Origin: JANNSX01 sp963741525
GTDB taxonomy: Bacteria > Pseudomonadota > Alphaproteobacteria > Rhizobiales > Hyphomicrobiaceae
Assembly: GCA_963741525.1 (NCBI GenBank)
Contig: CAVUIW010000022.1
Span: 434,001 to 498,000, forward strand
DNA length: 64,000 nucleotides
Reading direction: 5' to 3'
The translations under genes and the position numbers were made by a program. Below the pieces are notes generated by a model, which did not search any database, had not been told where the DNA came from, and was given only the letters and a program-made list of their open reading frames with translations. Each line of letters begins with the position of its first letter. Position 1 is the first letter of the stretch. Shown piece by piece: positions 19,968 to 29,131 of this stretch.

Positions 19968-21458
19968 ATGAGCGAAGTTCCCGCAGATACGGCTCCTGGC
20001 GACGGCAAGATCCGCTGTGATGCGTGTCCCGTGCTTTGCTACATCCGCGACGGGATGACGGGGGCTTGCGACCGCTACGCCAATCACGCGGGCAGGCTCG
20101 TGCGCACCGATCCGCATGTGGTCCTCGACCGCGCGCTGACAGCCGGAAATCCCGTCGTCCCCTTCCACTCGCCCGGCGCCTGGGACGGCACCATTGTGCG
20201 CGGGCAAGACACCTTCGTCACCGCCATCGGCGCCGGCACCACCTATCCCGACTACAAGCCCGCCCCCTTCATCGTCTCCTCGAGGGTCGAAGGCGTCGAT
20301 ATGGTGACGGTCGTCACCGAGGGCATCTTCAGCTACTGCGGCGTCAAGGTGAAGATCGATACCGATCGGCATCTGGGCCCCGAACGCAATCTCGTTCGCG
20401 CCGAGGGCGAGCCGGTCGGGCATGTGACGACGGGCGAGTACGGCTCGCAGATGCTGTCCCTCGGCGGCGTCCACCACCTGACGGGTGGCTCGAAGAAGGA
20501 GGGCCGCGTCACCTGCGACACGCTGCTGACGCTCTCCAACGGCGGCGCGGTGGAGCTCAGCGTGGACGAGGGCGCGAGCGTCGTCGTGCAGGCGGGCCAG
20601 CCTCCCATCGTCAACGGCGCCAGGGAAGAGCGCATGCGCGTCGGCTGCGGCTCGGCGACCATCGGCATGTTCGCCCAGCAGTGGCACGGCAAAATCGACG
20701 ATGTCGTCGTCGTCGATGATCACATCACCGGCGTCTTGTCCGAACATCAGGCCGGCAAATTCCTCGGCATTCCCGGTACAGGCATCAAGATCAAGGGCCG
20801 CCGCTCGACGCCCGGCCGCTACTTCCGCGTCGCCAATCCGGGCACCGGCTGGGGCGGCACCGACATCTCCGATCCACTGACGATCCTCGGACCTTGGAAT
20901 CCGAAGGAGGCTTGGCCGGGATTGAGACTCTTGATGGTCTCGACCACCGGCGAGCAACATGCCTATTTCGAGTTGGACGACTCACTGCAACCGGTGGTGC
21001 GCGATCTACCTCCCGAACTCCGGGTTTCCGTCGATCGCATCAAGGAGAATTGCGAGCCGGCGCTGTGCTCGGTGCTGTTCATGGGCGGTGCGGGCGGCTC
21101 GCTGCGCGCTGGCGTCACGGAGAACCCCGTACACCTTACGCGCTCGGTGAAAGAGGCTCTGACGACCGTCACCTCGGGTGGAGCGCCCGTCTACATCTGG
21201 CCAGGCGGCGGTATCACCTTCATGGTCGACGTGACGCGGCTGCCCGCCAACGCCTTCGGCTATGTGCCGACGCCGGCGCTCGTCGCGCCCATCGAGTTCA
21301 CCATGCGGCGCGAGGATTACATCGCGCTCGGCGGTTATGCGGATCGCATTCGGGATGTCGGCGAGCTGACGTTTAGCGACGGCGTACGCCCCGTTGCCAA
21401 CCACGCCGATAACCCGTGGCCGGTCGTGAAATCCAATGGATCACGTCGCCATGATTGA
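19968..21458 (+). CDS. 6-hydroxynicotinate reductase-like Fe-S flavoprotein
   Basis: Codes for 496 residues. The N-terminal cysteines C17, C20, C24 and C34 (CDACPVLC...GAC) look like an iron-sulfur ligand set. Later conserved stretches include FSYCGVKVKID, GGVHHLTGG, IPGTGIKIKGRRSTPGRYF and GGGITFMVDV. The family is named for the reductase of Eubacterium barkeri nicotinate fermentation, which reduces 6-hydroxynicotinate and carries covalent flavin and Fe-S clusters. Here the context is aerobic-looking, so the substrate may be another hydroxylated N-heterocycle. It is the first gene of a seven-gene plus-strand operon and its end overlaps the UPF0280 gene. The canonical ApbE flavinylation motif is not obvious; the nearest string is DEGAS at 200-204. 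Confidence 0.7.
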   Translation: MSEVPADTAPGDGKIRCDACPVLCYIRDGMTGACDRYANHAGRLVRTDPHVVLDRALTAGNPVVPFHSPGAWDGTIVRGQDTFVTAIGAGTTYPDYKPAPFIVSSRVEGVDMVTVVTEGIFSYCGVKVKIDTDRHLGPERNLVRAEGEPVGHVTTGEYGSQMLSLGGVHHLTGGSKKEGRVTCDTLLTLSNGGAVELSVDEGASVVVQAGQPPIVNGAREERMRVGCGSATIGMFAQQWHGKIDDVVVVDDHITGVLSEHQAGKFLGIPGTGIKIKGRRSTPGRYFRVANPGTGWGGTDISDPLTILGPWNPKEAWPGLRLLMVSTTGEQHAYFELDDSLQPVVRDLPPELRVSVDRIKENCEPALCSVLFMGGAGGSLRAGVTENPVHLTRSVKEALTTVTSGGAPVYIWPGGGITFMVDVTRLPANAFGYVPTPALVAPIEFTMRREDYIALGGYADRIRDVGELTFSDGVRPVANHADNPWPVVKSNGSRRHD

Positions 21459-22353
21459 GGCCGCGACCGAAATCCGTCCGCGCTGGCCGCCGCCGCAGGC
21501 CGCGCGGCTCACTGACGGCCGGTTGCATCTCCAGGATGGACCAATCGATCTCGTCATCGAGGCTTGGGGTGCGAGAGCTGCTGTCGAAACGGCCTATCGG
21601 GCGGCGGCGCGGCGGTTCGACGGAATGCTCGCGGGGCTTTGCGCGGAGCTGCCTGAGTTGCGCCGCCAAGTGAGTACCGAAGCTTGCCGCCTCCAAACCC
21701 CGATCGCGCGGCGTATGCGCGCGGCGGTAGCGCCCTATGCCAGCGAGATCTTCATCACGCCGATGGCCGCTGTTGCCGGGGCCGTCGCCGAGGCGGTGCT
21801 GGCCGCCATGGCGAGTGCTGCGATGCTCGATCGCGCCTACGTCAACAACGGCGGCGACATCGCGCTGCATCTGGCGCCGGGGCAATCGTTCGAGATCGGT
21901 CTGGTCGATCGGCCGGATAGGCCTTCGCTGTTTGCCCACGCCCGCATTGCCGCGGAGCAGCCAGTGCGCGGCATCGCCACCAGCGGTTGGCGGGGACGAA
22001 GCTTCTCGCTCGGCGTCGCCGACGCTGTGACCGTGCTGGCCGCACGTGCCGCCGATGCCGACGCGGCGGCGACCATCATCGCCAATGCGGTCGATCTTGG
22101 CGATCATCCGGGCATCCGGCGCGTACCCGCATCTCAGCTGCTTCCCGAGTCCGATCTCCGTGATCTGCTGGTCACGCGCGATGTCCCGTCGTTCAACCGG
22201 GGCGAGAAAGCCCGCGCGCTCGATCTCGGTTCGTCCGTCGCCGAAAGTCTCGTTTCGCACGGCCGCATTCACGCCGCTGCCTTGCATCTGCAGGGTGAAA
22301 CCCGCATCGTCGGAACCCAATCGGCATTGCTCGAGGACCATGTCCATGCCTGA
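21436..22353 (+). CDS. UPF0280 family protein (ApbE flavin-transferase superfamily)
   Basis: Codes for 305 residues, cytoplasmic (no signal peptide). Signature stretches are YVNNGGDIALHL (about 135-146) and GIATSGWRGRSFSLGVADAV (about 179-198), the latter resembling the ATSG and ADA segments of ApbE-type FMN transferases. The start at 21436 overlaps the reductase gene by 23 bases; ATG 21451 is an alternative. Its coupling to a reductase homologue known elsewhere to have covalent flavin suggests that it flavinylates or services that protein; this is inference. UPF0280 itself has no established activity that I can cite. Confidence 0.75.
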   Translation: MDHVAMIEAATEIRPRWPPPQAARLTDGRLHLQDGPIDLVIEAWGARAAVETAYRAAARRFDGMLAGLCAELPELRRQVSTEACRLQTPIARRMRAAVAPYASEIFITPMAAVAGAVAEAVLAAMASAAMLDRAYVNNGGDIALHLAPGQSFEIGLVDRPDRPSLFAHARIAAEQPVRGIATSGWRGRSFSLGVADAVTVLAARAADADAAATIIANAVDLGDHPGIRRVPASQLLPESDLRDLLVTRDVPSFNRGEKARALDLGSSVAESLVSHGRIHAAALHLQGETRIVGTQSALLEDHVHA

Positions 22354-22930
22354 GGTGAAGATCCGCAAGATTGTCGTCACCGTCGAAGAAACGCGGCACG
22401 AGGGCGGTCCGGCCCCTGCGATGCCAAACCTTCGCGGTGCCGTGCTCGCGGTCATCGAGAACCCGTTCGCCGGCCGCTATGTCGAGGACATCCAGCCGTT
22501 CATGAAGGATCTGGAACCGTTGGGTCTCGAAATGGCCAAGCGCCTCATTGCGGCGCTCGGCGGCAGCCCGTCGGCCATCGAGGCCTATGGCAAGGGCGCG
22601 ATCGTGGGCGAAGCCGGCGAATTGGAACACGGCGCGCTCTGGCATGCGCCGGGCGGCTACGGCATGCGCCAGCTGCTCGGCGACAGCAAGGCCATCGTAC
22701 CTTCGACAAAGAAAGTCGGCGGTCCGGGAACGCGGCTCGACGTGCCGCTCGCCCATGTGAACGCGGCTTATGTCCGCAGCCACTTCGATGCCATGGAAGT
22801 CGGGCTCGCCGATGCGCCGCGCGCCAGCGAGATCGTCTATGCGCTGACCATGTCGACGGGTCCGCGCGTGCACGACCGCGCCGGCGGCTTGGCGGCCAAG
22901 GACATCACCGGAAAGGATGGCTTGAGATGA
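22346..22930 (+). CDS. AA_synth family protein, paralogue 1
   Basis: Codes for 194 residues starting MPEVKIRKIVVTVEE; ATG 22340, two codons upstream, is possible. It belongs to the uncharacterised family called amino acid synthesis (PF06684 type). Conserved blocks are VIENPFAGRYVED (about 35-47), AYGKGAIVGEAGELEHGA (about 77-94), GGPGTRLDVPLAHVNAAYVR and DAPRASEIVYALTMSTG. Its start overlaps the UPF0280 stop and its own stop overlaps the second paralogue. It has the same length and about half-identical sequence as the next gene. The family name does not imply a proven role in amino-acid synthesis. Confidence 0.75.
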   Translation: MPEVKIRKIVVTVEETRHEGGPAPAMPNLRGAVLAVIENPFAGRYVEDIQPFMKDLEPLGLEMAKRLIAALGGSPSAIEAYGKGAIVGEAGELEHGALWHAPGGYGMRQLLGDSKAIVPSTKKVGGPGTRLDVPLAHVNAAYVRSHFDAMEVGLADAPRASEIVYALTMSTGPRVHDRAGGLAAKDITGKDGLR

Positions 22931-23511
22931 GCGCCAAAATTCGCAAGCTCGTCACTTTCGTCGAGGAGACGCGCGAGGAAGGCGGCAAGTCCGTCACGCC
23001 GGCGACGCGCCGGGCAGCCGCCGTCGCCGTCATCGAAAACCCCTTCGCTGGCCGCTATGTCGACGACCTCACGCCACTCATCGACATCGGCGAGGAGCTG
23101 GGCAAGCTGCTCGCCGAGAAGGCGGTTGCGGCGCTGGGCATAGACGGCGGAGAGATCGAGAGTTACGGCAAGGCGGCCGCCGTCGGCGAGAATGGTGAGC
23201 TTGAGCATGCGGCTGCCCTCCTCCACCCCAAGCTCGGCGCCCCCTTCCGCAAGGTGCTCGGCAAGGGTGCGGCGCTCATTCCCTCCTCCAAGAAGCGCGG
23301 CGGGCCAGGCGTCGCCCTCGACGTGCCGCTCGGCCACAAGGACGCGGCCTTCGTCAGGAGCCATTTCGACGGCATGGAGGTGAGGATCAACGACGCTCCG
23401 CGTGCCAACGAGATCATCGTCGCCGTCGCCGTGACCGACAGCGGCCGGCCGCATCCGCGCGTCGGCGGCCTCACCAAGCACGAGATCAAGGGCGAGGATG
23501 GGTTGCGGTAG
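22927..23511 (+). CDS. AA_synth family protein, paralogue 2
   Basis: Codes for 194 residues, colinear with the preceding gene: KIRKLVTFVEETREEGG, VIENPFAGRYVDD, SYGKAAAVGENGELEHAA, KKRGGPGVALDVPLGHKDAA and DAPRANEIIVAVAVTDSG. The ATG overlaps the stop of paralogue 1 (ATGA), so the pair is cotranslated and could form a hetero-oligomer. Tandem duplication followed by divergence is the simplest origin. The function is unknown; the family occurs beside reductase, UPF0280 and molybdoenzyme genes as here. Confidence 0.75.
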   Translation: MSAKIRKLVTFVEETREEGGKSVTPATRRAAAVAVIENPFAGRYVDDLTPLIDIGEELGKLLAEKAVAALGIDGGEIESYGKAAAVGENGELEHAAALLHPKLGAPFRKVLGKGAALIPSSKKRGGPGVALDVPLGHKDAAFVRSHFDGMEVRINDAPRANEIIVAVAVTDSGRPHPRVGGLTKHEIKGEDGLR

Positions 23512-23516
23512 GAGAT

Positions 23517-23984
23517 ATGACCCTGACGCGCGACGAGACGATTGAGAAGCGCCCGCGGCGGCGGCCCTCGCGACCGGCCTACGCGCTGGACGCGCAGGTT
23601 GGCTTCGTGCTGCGCAAGGTCAGCCAGCGCCACACCGGTCTGTTCGCCGGCCTGATCGGCGAGGACATCACGCCCATGCAATGGGCGGTGATGGCGAAGC
23701 TGGCTGAGCGCGGGCCGCTGTCGCAGAACCTGCTTGGCCGCGAGACCGCGATGGATGCGGCAACCGTCAAAGGGGTCGTAGGCCGGCTGACCAAACGAGG
23801 CATTCTGTCCTCCGCGGCCGATCCGGATGACCAACGCTTGCTCATCGTTTCGCTGTCATCCACGGGCCAAGCACTCGTGCAACGGCTCGTCCCGAAAGCG
23901 CGGGCCATCACGGAAGCGACACTCGCGCCACTCGAAGCGACCGAGCGGCAGCAGCTCCTCTCACTGCTCGCCAAACTCTGCTGA
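23517..23984 (+). CDS. MarR-family transcriptional regulator
   Basis: Codes for 155 residues. The winged helix-turn-helix region spans about 45-115: TPMQWAVMAKLAERGPLSQN, then the recognition helix AMDAATVKGVVGRLTKRGIL and the wing DPDDQRLLIVSLS. It starts with a basic tail (KRPRRRPSR). It sits inside the operon, six bases after the second AA_synth gene and seven before the FAD subunit gene, so it probably regulates this operon in response to the pathway substrate. No operator was identified with confidence. Confidence 0.85.
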   Translation: MTLTRDETIEKRPRRRPSRPAYALDAQVGFVLRKVSQRHTGLFAGLIGEDITPMQWAVMAKLAERGPLSQNLLGRETAMDAATVKGVVGRLTKRGILSSAADPDDQRLLIVSLSSTGQALVQRLVPKARAITEATLAPLEATERQQLLSLLAKLC

Positions 23985-23991
23985 GACCCCG

Positions 23992-24828
23992 ATGTATATG
24001 CGCCCCGCCACGCTCGACGACGCGCTCGCTCTCCTGGCGCAACCGACCTGCCGGGTACTCGCCGGGGGCACCGATGTGTTCCCGGCGCTGGGCGACAAGC
24101 CGGTGACGGGGCCATTCGTCGACGTCTCGCGGATTGACGCGCTCAAAACCATGGTCATCGGCGCGAAGGACATTCGCATCGGCGCTGGCGTCACATGGAG
24201 CGAGATCATTCGCTATCCCTTGCCCTGCGCCTTCGACGGCCTCAAGGCCGCTGCCCGCGAAGTCGGCTCGATACAGATCCAGAATACGGGAACGATTGCC
24301 GGCAATCTCTGCAATGCCTCCCCGGCGGCCGATGGCGTACCGCCGCTGCTGACACTCGATGCCGAGATCGAGATCGCGTCCAAAGCCGGTGGGCTGCGCC
24401 GGCTGCCCCTCTCCCAATTCATCACCGGCTACCGAAAAACGGCGCTCGCTCCGGGCGAGATCGTCACCGCCGTGATCGTGCCGCGCACGATTGATGGCCC
24501 CTCTTGTTTCGTGAAACTCGGCGCCCGGCGCTATCTCGTCATCTCCATTGCCATGGTCGCAGCCATTCTCGCGAAGAGCTCAGATGGCCGGATCGCCAAA
24601 GCGCGGATTGCGGTCGGCGCCTGCTCGCCCGTCGCCCAGCGCCAACCCGAGATGGAAGCAACGCTGATCGGCGCGCCCTGGTCCGCCGAAGCGGTGTCGC
24701 GGGTTCACGAGGGCCAACTCACCGGCCTCTCTCCCATCGACGATGTCCGTGCCACCGGCGCTTATCGCCGCGAGGCCGCGCTAACGCTCGTGCGGCGCGC
24801 CATCGCTCAACTCACGACTGAGAGCTGA
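23992..24828 (+). CDS. molybdenum hydroxylase FAD-binding subunit (CoxM/XdhA-like)
   Basis: Codes for 278 residues starting MYMRPATLDDALALL. FAD-binding motifs are AGGTDVFPALGD (about 23-34) and the second GxxxGNLCNASP-type signature, NTGTIAGNLCNASPAAD (about 98-114). It transfers electrons from the 2Fe-2S centres to an acceptor in xanthine dehydrogenase-type enzymes. The stop is three bases before the ATG of the fused FeS/Mo subunit gene, forming the enzyme's two-gene unit at the end of the operon. Confidence 0.9.
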   Translation: MYMRPATLDDALALLAQPTCRVLAGGTDVFPALGDKPVTGPFVDVSRIDALKTMVIGAKDIRIGAGVTWSEIIRYPLPCAFDGLKAAAREVGSIQIQNTGTIAGNLCNASPAADGVPPLLTLDAEIEIASKAGGLRRLPLSQFITGYRKTALAPGEIVTAVIVPRTIDGPSCFVKLGARRYLVISIAMVAAILAKSSDGRIAKARIAVGACSPVAQRQPEMEATLIGAPWSAEAVSRVHEGQLTGLSPIDDVRATGAYRREAALTLVRRAIAQLTTES

Positions 24829-24831
24829 GCG

Positions 24832-27601
24832 ATGCAGGATCTTGCGCCCGGGCCTTCGCAAGCGCTCTCCTTCCGCCTCAACGGCCGGGCCGTCACGACC
24901 GATGCACGGTTCTCTGACCGACTGTCGCTGGTTCTGCGCGAGAGGTTGAACCTGCGCGGCACGAAAGTCGGATGCGATGCGGGCGATTGCGGGGCCTGCA
25001 CCGTCCTCCTCGATGGCGTGTCGGTGTGCGCCTGCCTTGTCGCGGCGGGCCAGGTCGCCGGCCGCGAAGTCGTGACTGTGGAGGGCCTCGGCGACGGCAC
25101 GACACATGGTGCGGCCCTGCAAGCGAGCTTCCTCCGCCACGGCGCCGCCCAATGCGGTATCTGTACGCCGGGCATGCTCGTCGCCGGCGCGGAGCTTTTG
25201 GAGCGCGACCCACGCCCCAGCGAGCAGGAGACCTGCGATGCGCTCGGCGGAGTGCTCTGCCGCTGCACGGGTTACCGCAAGATCATCGATGCGGTGATGA
25301 CGGCGACCATGGCCAACGCGGCGCCGGAGCTGCCGGAGGCTGGCTCGGCGGTTGGCGCTCGCATTGAGCGCCTCGACGGACGGGTGAAGGTGACGGGCAG
25401 TGAGATATTCGGCGCCGATCATTGGCCGGACGGTTCGCTTCTGGCCCGCGCGATCCGCAGCCCGCATCATCGTGCGAAGTTCCGTCTCGGCGATCTTGCC
25501 GCGTTCGTTGCCCGCCACAAGGGCATCGTGCGCGTCTTCACCGCCGCCGACATTCCCGGCGAGAACCGCTTCGGCGTCATCCCGCCGCTCGCCGATCAGC
25601 CAGCGCTTGCCGAAATCGAAGCGCGCTTCAAGGGCGAGGCGGTGGCGCTCATCGTGGGCGATGCGGATGTTGTCCGCGATCTCGACCTCGCCCAATTCCC
25701 CATCGCCTGGGAGCCGCTGCCGCCGCTACTCGACATCGACGCCGCCACCGCCGAGGGCGCGCCGCTCGTCCATGCCAACCGGCCGGGCAACATCCTCGTC
25801 CGGGGCAGGGTCGTGCGCGGCGATGTCGACGCCCATATCGGCGCGGCGGCCGTCACCGCCGAGGCAACCTTCGAGACCGGTTTCGTCGAACACGCCTATA
25901 TCGAACCGGAAGCCGGATATGCCGAGCGCCATGGCGATCGCATCACGGTCGCCGCCTGCACGCAGTCTCCCTATCTCGACCGCGACGACACGGCGCGCAT
26001 TCTGGGACTTCGGCCCGAGCAGGTACGCATCGTGCCGACCGCGGTCGGCGGCGGTTTCGGCTCCAAGCTCGATCTTTCGGTGCAACCCTACATCGCGCTC
26101 GCCGCCTGGCTGCTCGATCGTCCCGTGCGGATGGTCTACACGCGGCCCGAGTTCGATCCTCTCGACGACGAAGCGGCATCCCTCGCGGATTGCCATCAAG
26201 GCTGGCGCCACCACCGATGGGAAACTCCTCGCGCTCGACGTCCAGGGCGACTTCAATACGGGCGCCTATGCCTCCTGGGGCCCGACGGTCGCCAATCGCG
26301 TGCCCGTGCATGCCTCGGGTCCCTACCATGTCCCGCACTATCGCGCGCTGACGCGAGCCATCCACACCCACATCGTGCCGGCCGGCGCCTTCCGCGGCTT
26401 CGGCGTCCCGCAGGTGTCACTGGCGCAGGAGCAGGTCTACGACATGCTCGCGGACAAGCTCGGCATGGATCGGCTCGAGTTCCGCATCTTGAATGCTCTG
26501 AGGCCCGATCAACCGACGGTGACGGGCCAAGTGATCGGCGAGGGCGTCGGCATCCGTCAGTGTCTGGAGTCGCTGCGGCCGCATTGGCGGCGCGCGCTCG
26601 ATGTGGCGTCCCGCGCCAACGAGAGCGAGCATGGACCGATCCGGCGCGGCGCCGGCGTCGCGGGCATGTGGTATGGCTGCGGCAACACCTCGCTTGCGAA
26701 CCCTTCAACCATCCGTATCGGCTTGAAGCCGGATGGCCGCGTGGCACTGCACCAAGGCGCGGTCGATATCGGCCAGGGCTCGAACACGGTCATCACCCAG
26801 ATTGCGGCGGATGCCCTCGGACTTTCCATCGGGCTCTTCGATCTGGTCTCGGCCGATACCGACCTCACGCCCGACTGCGGCAAGACCTCGGCCTCGCGCC
26901 AGACATTTGTCACCGGCAAGGCGGCCGAGCTTGCCGCGCGCACGCTCCGCCAGAAGATGCTCCGCCTCGCCAATGCGGGCGACACCGCACGGATTGCAAT
27001 CGATGGCGCCGCGCTCCTCGTCACCGACGGTGACCACCAGCGCCGGATCGATCTCTCTTCGCTCCCTACCGAACACTTCGGTTATGCCCTCATGGCCGAA
27101 GAAACCTTTGATCCGCCGACCTCCCCGCTTAACGCCGACGGCCAGGGCATTCCCTATGCCGTCTATGGCTTCGGCGCGCACATGGCGGAGGTCGCCGTCG
27201 ACACCGAGCTGGGCACGGTCAAGGTTCTGAAGATCACCGCCGCCCACGATGTCGGCCGCGCCATCAACCCCCTCCTCCTGGAAGGCCAGATCGAGGGCGG
27301 CATCGCACAGGGGCTTGGCCTCGCGCTCATGGAGGAGTTCACGCCCGGACGCGGCGAGAACCTTCACGACTACTTGATCCCGACCATCGGCGACATGCCG
27401 CCCGTCCTATCGATCCTGATCGAGGATGCCTCGCCGGTCGGCCCCTATGGTGCCAAGGGCATCGGCGAGCAGGCGCTCATCCCGACGGCGCCGGCCATCA
27501 TGAATGCGATCCACCACGCGACCGGTGTGCGCACCTTAGTAGCACCCGCAACCCCCGACCGGCTCCGGGCTGCCATCAGGCGGTCGCGGCAGCGAAGCTG
27601 A
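24832..27601 (+). CDS. molybdenum hydroxylase, fused 2Fe-2S and molybdopterin subunit (one frameshift)
   Basis: After correcting one extra T in TT at 26152-26153, this reads as 922 residues. The N-terminal 2Fe-2S module has C48, C53, C56 and C68 (GCDAGDCGACT) and the second cluster C108, C111, C143 and C145 (CGICTPGM, CRCTGY). The molybdopterin-binding large domain follows, with GGGFGSK, GAFRGFGVPQ, DIGQGSNTVI, GGIAQGLGLALMEE and the catalytic-Glu loop GAKGIGEQA. The small and large subunits are separate chains in many relatives, so the fusion is notable. Such enzymes hydroxylate N-heteroaromatics or aldehydes using water. The neighbouring reductase homologue suggests an N-heterocycle. The frameshift falls in a homopolymer and is probably a sequencing error. 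Confidence 0.88.
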
Positions 27602-27640
27602 CAGGCTATAAGCGTCTCGTGGGGCCAGGAGATCGCCGTC

Positions 27641-28804
27641 ATGACCGCCGAGAGAAGCGACGACTTCTACGCTGGGCTGAAGCCTTTCGCCCGTTTCTCG
27701 GACGTCCTCGACCTCTCCCGCTACCGGCCACTTCCCCCCGACTGGCACATCGGCACGGCCGATGTCGTCAACTCGACGGGGGCGATCGCGGAAGGGCGTT
27801 ACAAAGCCGTCAACATGGTCGGCGCCAGCGTCATCTCGGCGGCGCTCAATGACCTCGAAGGCCTGTCGTTCCCCTTCGTCTTCGGCGGCGACGGGGCGGC
27901 GCTCGCCGTCCCAGCCTCCGCGCTCGATAAGCTCCGGCAGGCCATGGCCGCCGTGCAGACCTGGGCCGAGGCCGAAACCGGCCTGACGCTCCGGGCGGCG
28001 ACGGTGCCGCTCAGCGACATTCGCAGCGCCGGTATGGACGTCTCGGTCGCCCGCTTCGAAGCGAGCCCCCATGTGAGCTACGCCATGTTCGCGGGCGGCG
28101 GCATGGCCTGGGCGGAGAAGCAGATGAAGGCCGGCCGCTTCGCCGTGCCACCCGCCGCACCTGGCACAATTCCCAATCTCGAGGGCCTGTCCTGCCGCTG
28201 GCAGCCGATCCCTTCCCGTCAGGGTGTCATCGTCTCGCTGCTCGTGACGCCAGCCAAGGGGGCCGACCATCCGGGATTCGTGCAGGCCGTCGGCGAGATC
28301 ACGCGGCTGCTTTCCTCCGAAGGCCGCGGGGGACATCCGGTTCCAGCCGAAGGCCCCGGCTTCCGCTGGCCTCCGCCTGGCCTCGAGCTCGAGGCAAAAG
28401 CCTCGCGTGGCGAAACACCGCTCGCCAAGCAGCGCCGCAAGCTCAAGATTCAAACCTTCATCGCCCGCCTCTTCGACATGACCGGCATCAGGATCGGTGG
28501 CTTCGATCCCAAGCGCTACAAGACGACGACATCGGCGAACACGGATTTCCGCAAATTCGACGACGGGCTGAAATTGACGATCGATTGCAGCGAGGCACTG
28601 GCCACGAAAATCGAACAGCGCCTGGATGTGGCCCGCCAATCGGGCGCCGTCTTCTACGGGTTGCACCGCCAGCCCGAGGCGCAGATGACCTGCATCGTTC
28701 CGTCCTTCATGACGGACGATCATTTCCACTTTGTCGATGGATCATCCGGCGGCTACGCGCGCGCGGCTGAAGGCATGAAAGCTCAGATGCCTAGCAAGGC
28801 CTGA
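27641..28804 (+). CDS. DUF3095 domain protein
   Basis: Codes for 387 residues, apparently soluble. AGGAG lies eight bases before the ATG. The N-terminal half contains WHIGTADVVNSTGAIAEGRY and FPFVFGGDGAALAVP, whose spacing recalls nucleotide cyclase-like folds, and the family is annotated DUF3095. The C-terminal half includes GGFDPKRYKTTTSANTDFRK and DDHFHFVDGSSGGYARAA. It lies 39 bases after the molybdoenzyme gene and could be cotranscribed, but nothing else connects it to that pathway. Biochemical function is unknown. Confidence 0.75.
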   Translation: MTAERSDDFYAGLKPFARFSDVLDLSRYRPLPPDWHIGTADVVNSTGAIAEGRYKAVNMVGASVISAALNDLEGLSFPFVFGGDGAALAVPASALDKLRQAMAAVQTWAEAETGLTLRAATVPLSDIRSAGMDVSVARFEASPHVSYAMFAGGGMAWAEKQMKAGRFAVPPAAPGTIPNLEGLSCRWQPIPSRQGVIVSLLVTPAKGADHPGFVQAVGEITRLLSSEGRGGHPVPAEGPGFRWPPPGLELEAKASRGETPLAKQRRKLKIQTFIARLFDMTGIRIGGFDPKRYKTTTSANTDFRKFDDGLKLTIDCSEALATKIEQRLDVARQSGAVFYGLHRQPEAQMTCIVPSFMTDDHFHFVDGSSGGYARAAEGMKAQMPSKA

Positions 28805-28807
28805 TAC

Positions 28808-28913
28808 TAGAGCATCGTGCGATTAATCGTGCTCGAACACGATGCTCTAGGTTATTGGTTTTTCGCGGCGTTTCGCGCAAAACCGCTTCACACTTTTGCG
28901 CACGCCGCTCTAG
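28808..28913. repeat. rhizobial-type palindromic intergenic repeat
   Basis: Begins with a perfect 12-base inverted repeat, tagagcatcgtg / cacgatgctcta (28808-28819 and 28838-28849), whose loop holds the palindrome cgattaatcg. It continues through ttttcgc / gcgcaaaaccg sequence and closes with acgccgctctag. Boundaries with TAGAG/CTCTAG and internal hairpins are those of dispersed palindromic elements common in Rhizobiales intergenic DNA. Confidence 0.75.
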
Positions 28914-29069
28914 CAGGCTGTTGAAATTCTCGACAACTCCGCTCCAGGTGAGAACGAAAACGCCGTCTGTGATCGAGCTGAGCGTACCCGAACACGTCGG
29001 TCGAGATTTTGCTCGACATAGGAGAGCATCAAATTCCCTCGAAATTTGCATTTCAACAGCCTTTGCTAG
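28910..29069. mobile_element. MITE-like element with terminal inverted repeats
   Basis: A 160-base segment bounded by ctagcaggctgttgaaat (28910-28927) and atttcaacagcctttgctag (29050-29069), which are inverted copies differing by two bases. It has no coding capacity. Ends reading GGCTGTTGAAA resemble termini of several IS families, so a non-autonomous derivative is plausible. It adjoins the palindromic repeat at 28808-28913. Confidence 0.6.
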
Positions 29070-29131
29070 AGCATGCTGCCGGCGACGCTTGTCCCGGCCT
29101 GGCTCGCCGGCCGGCTGTTCGCACGGAGTTC

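Noticed and set aside
19968..21458. Declaring a nicotinate degradation pathway
   Set aside because: Only homologues of the hydroxylating and reducing steps are present; enamidase and later enzymes are missing and the setting is not that of an anaerobic fermenter. Substrate left open.
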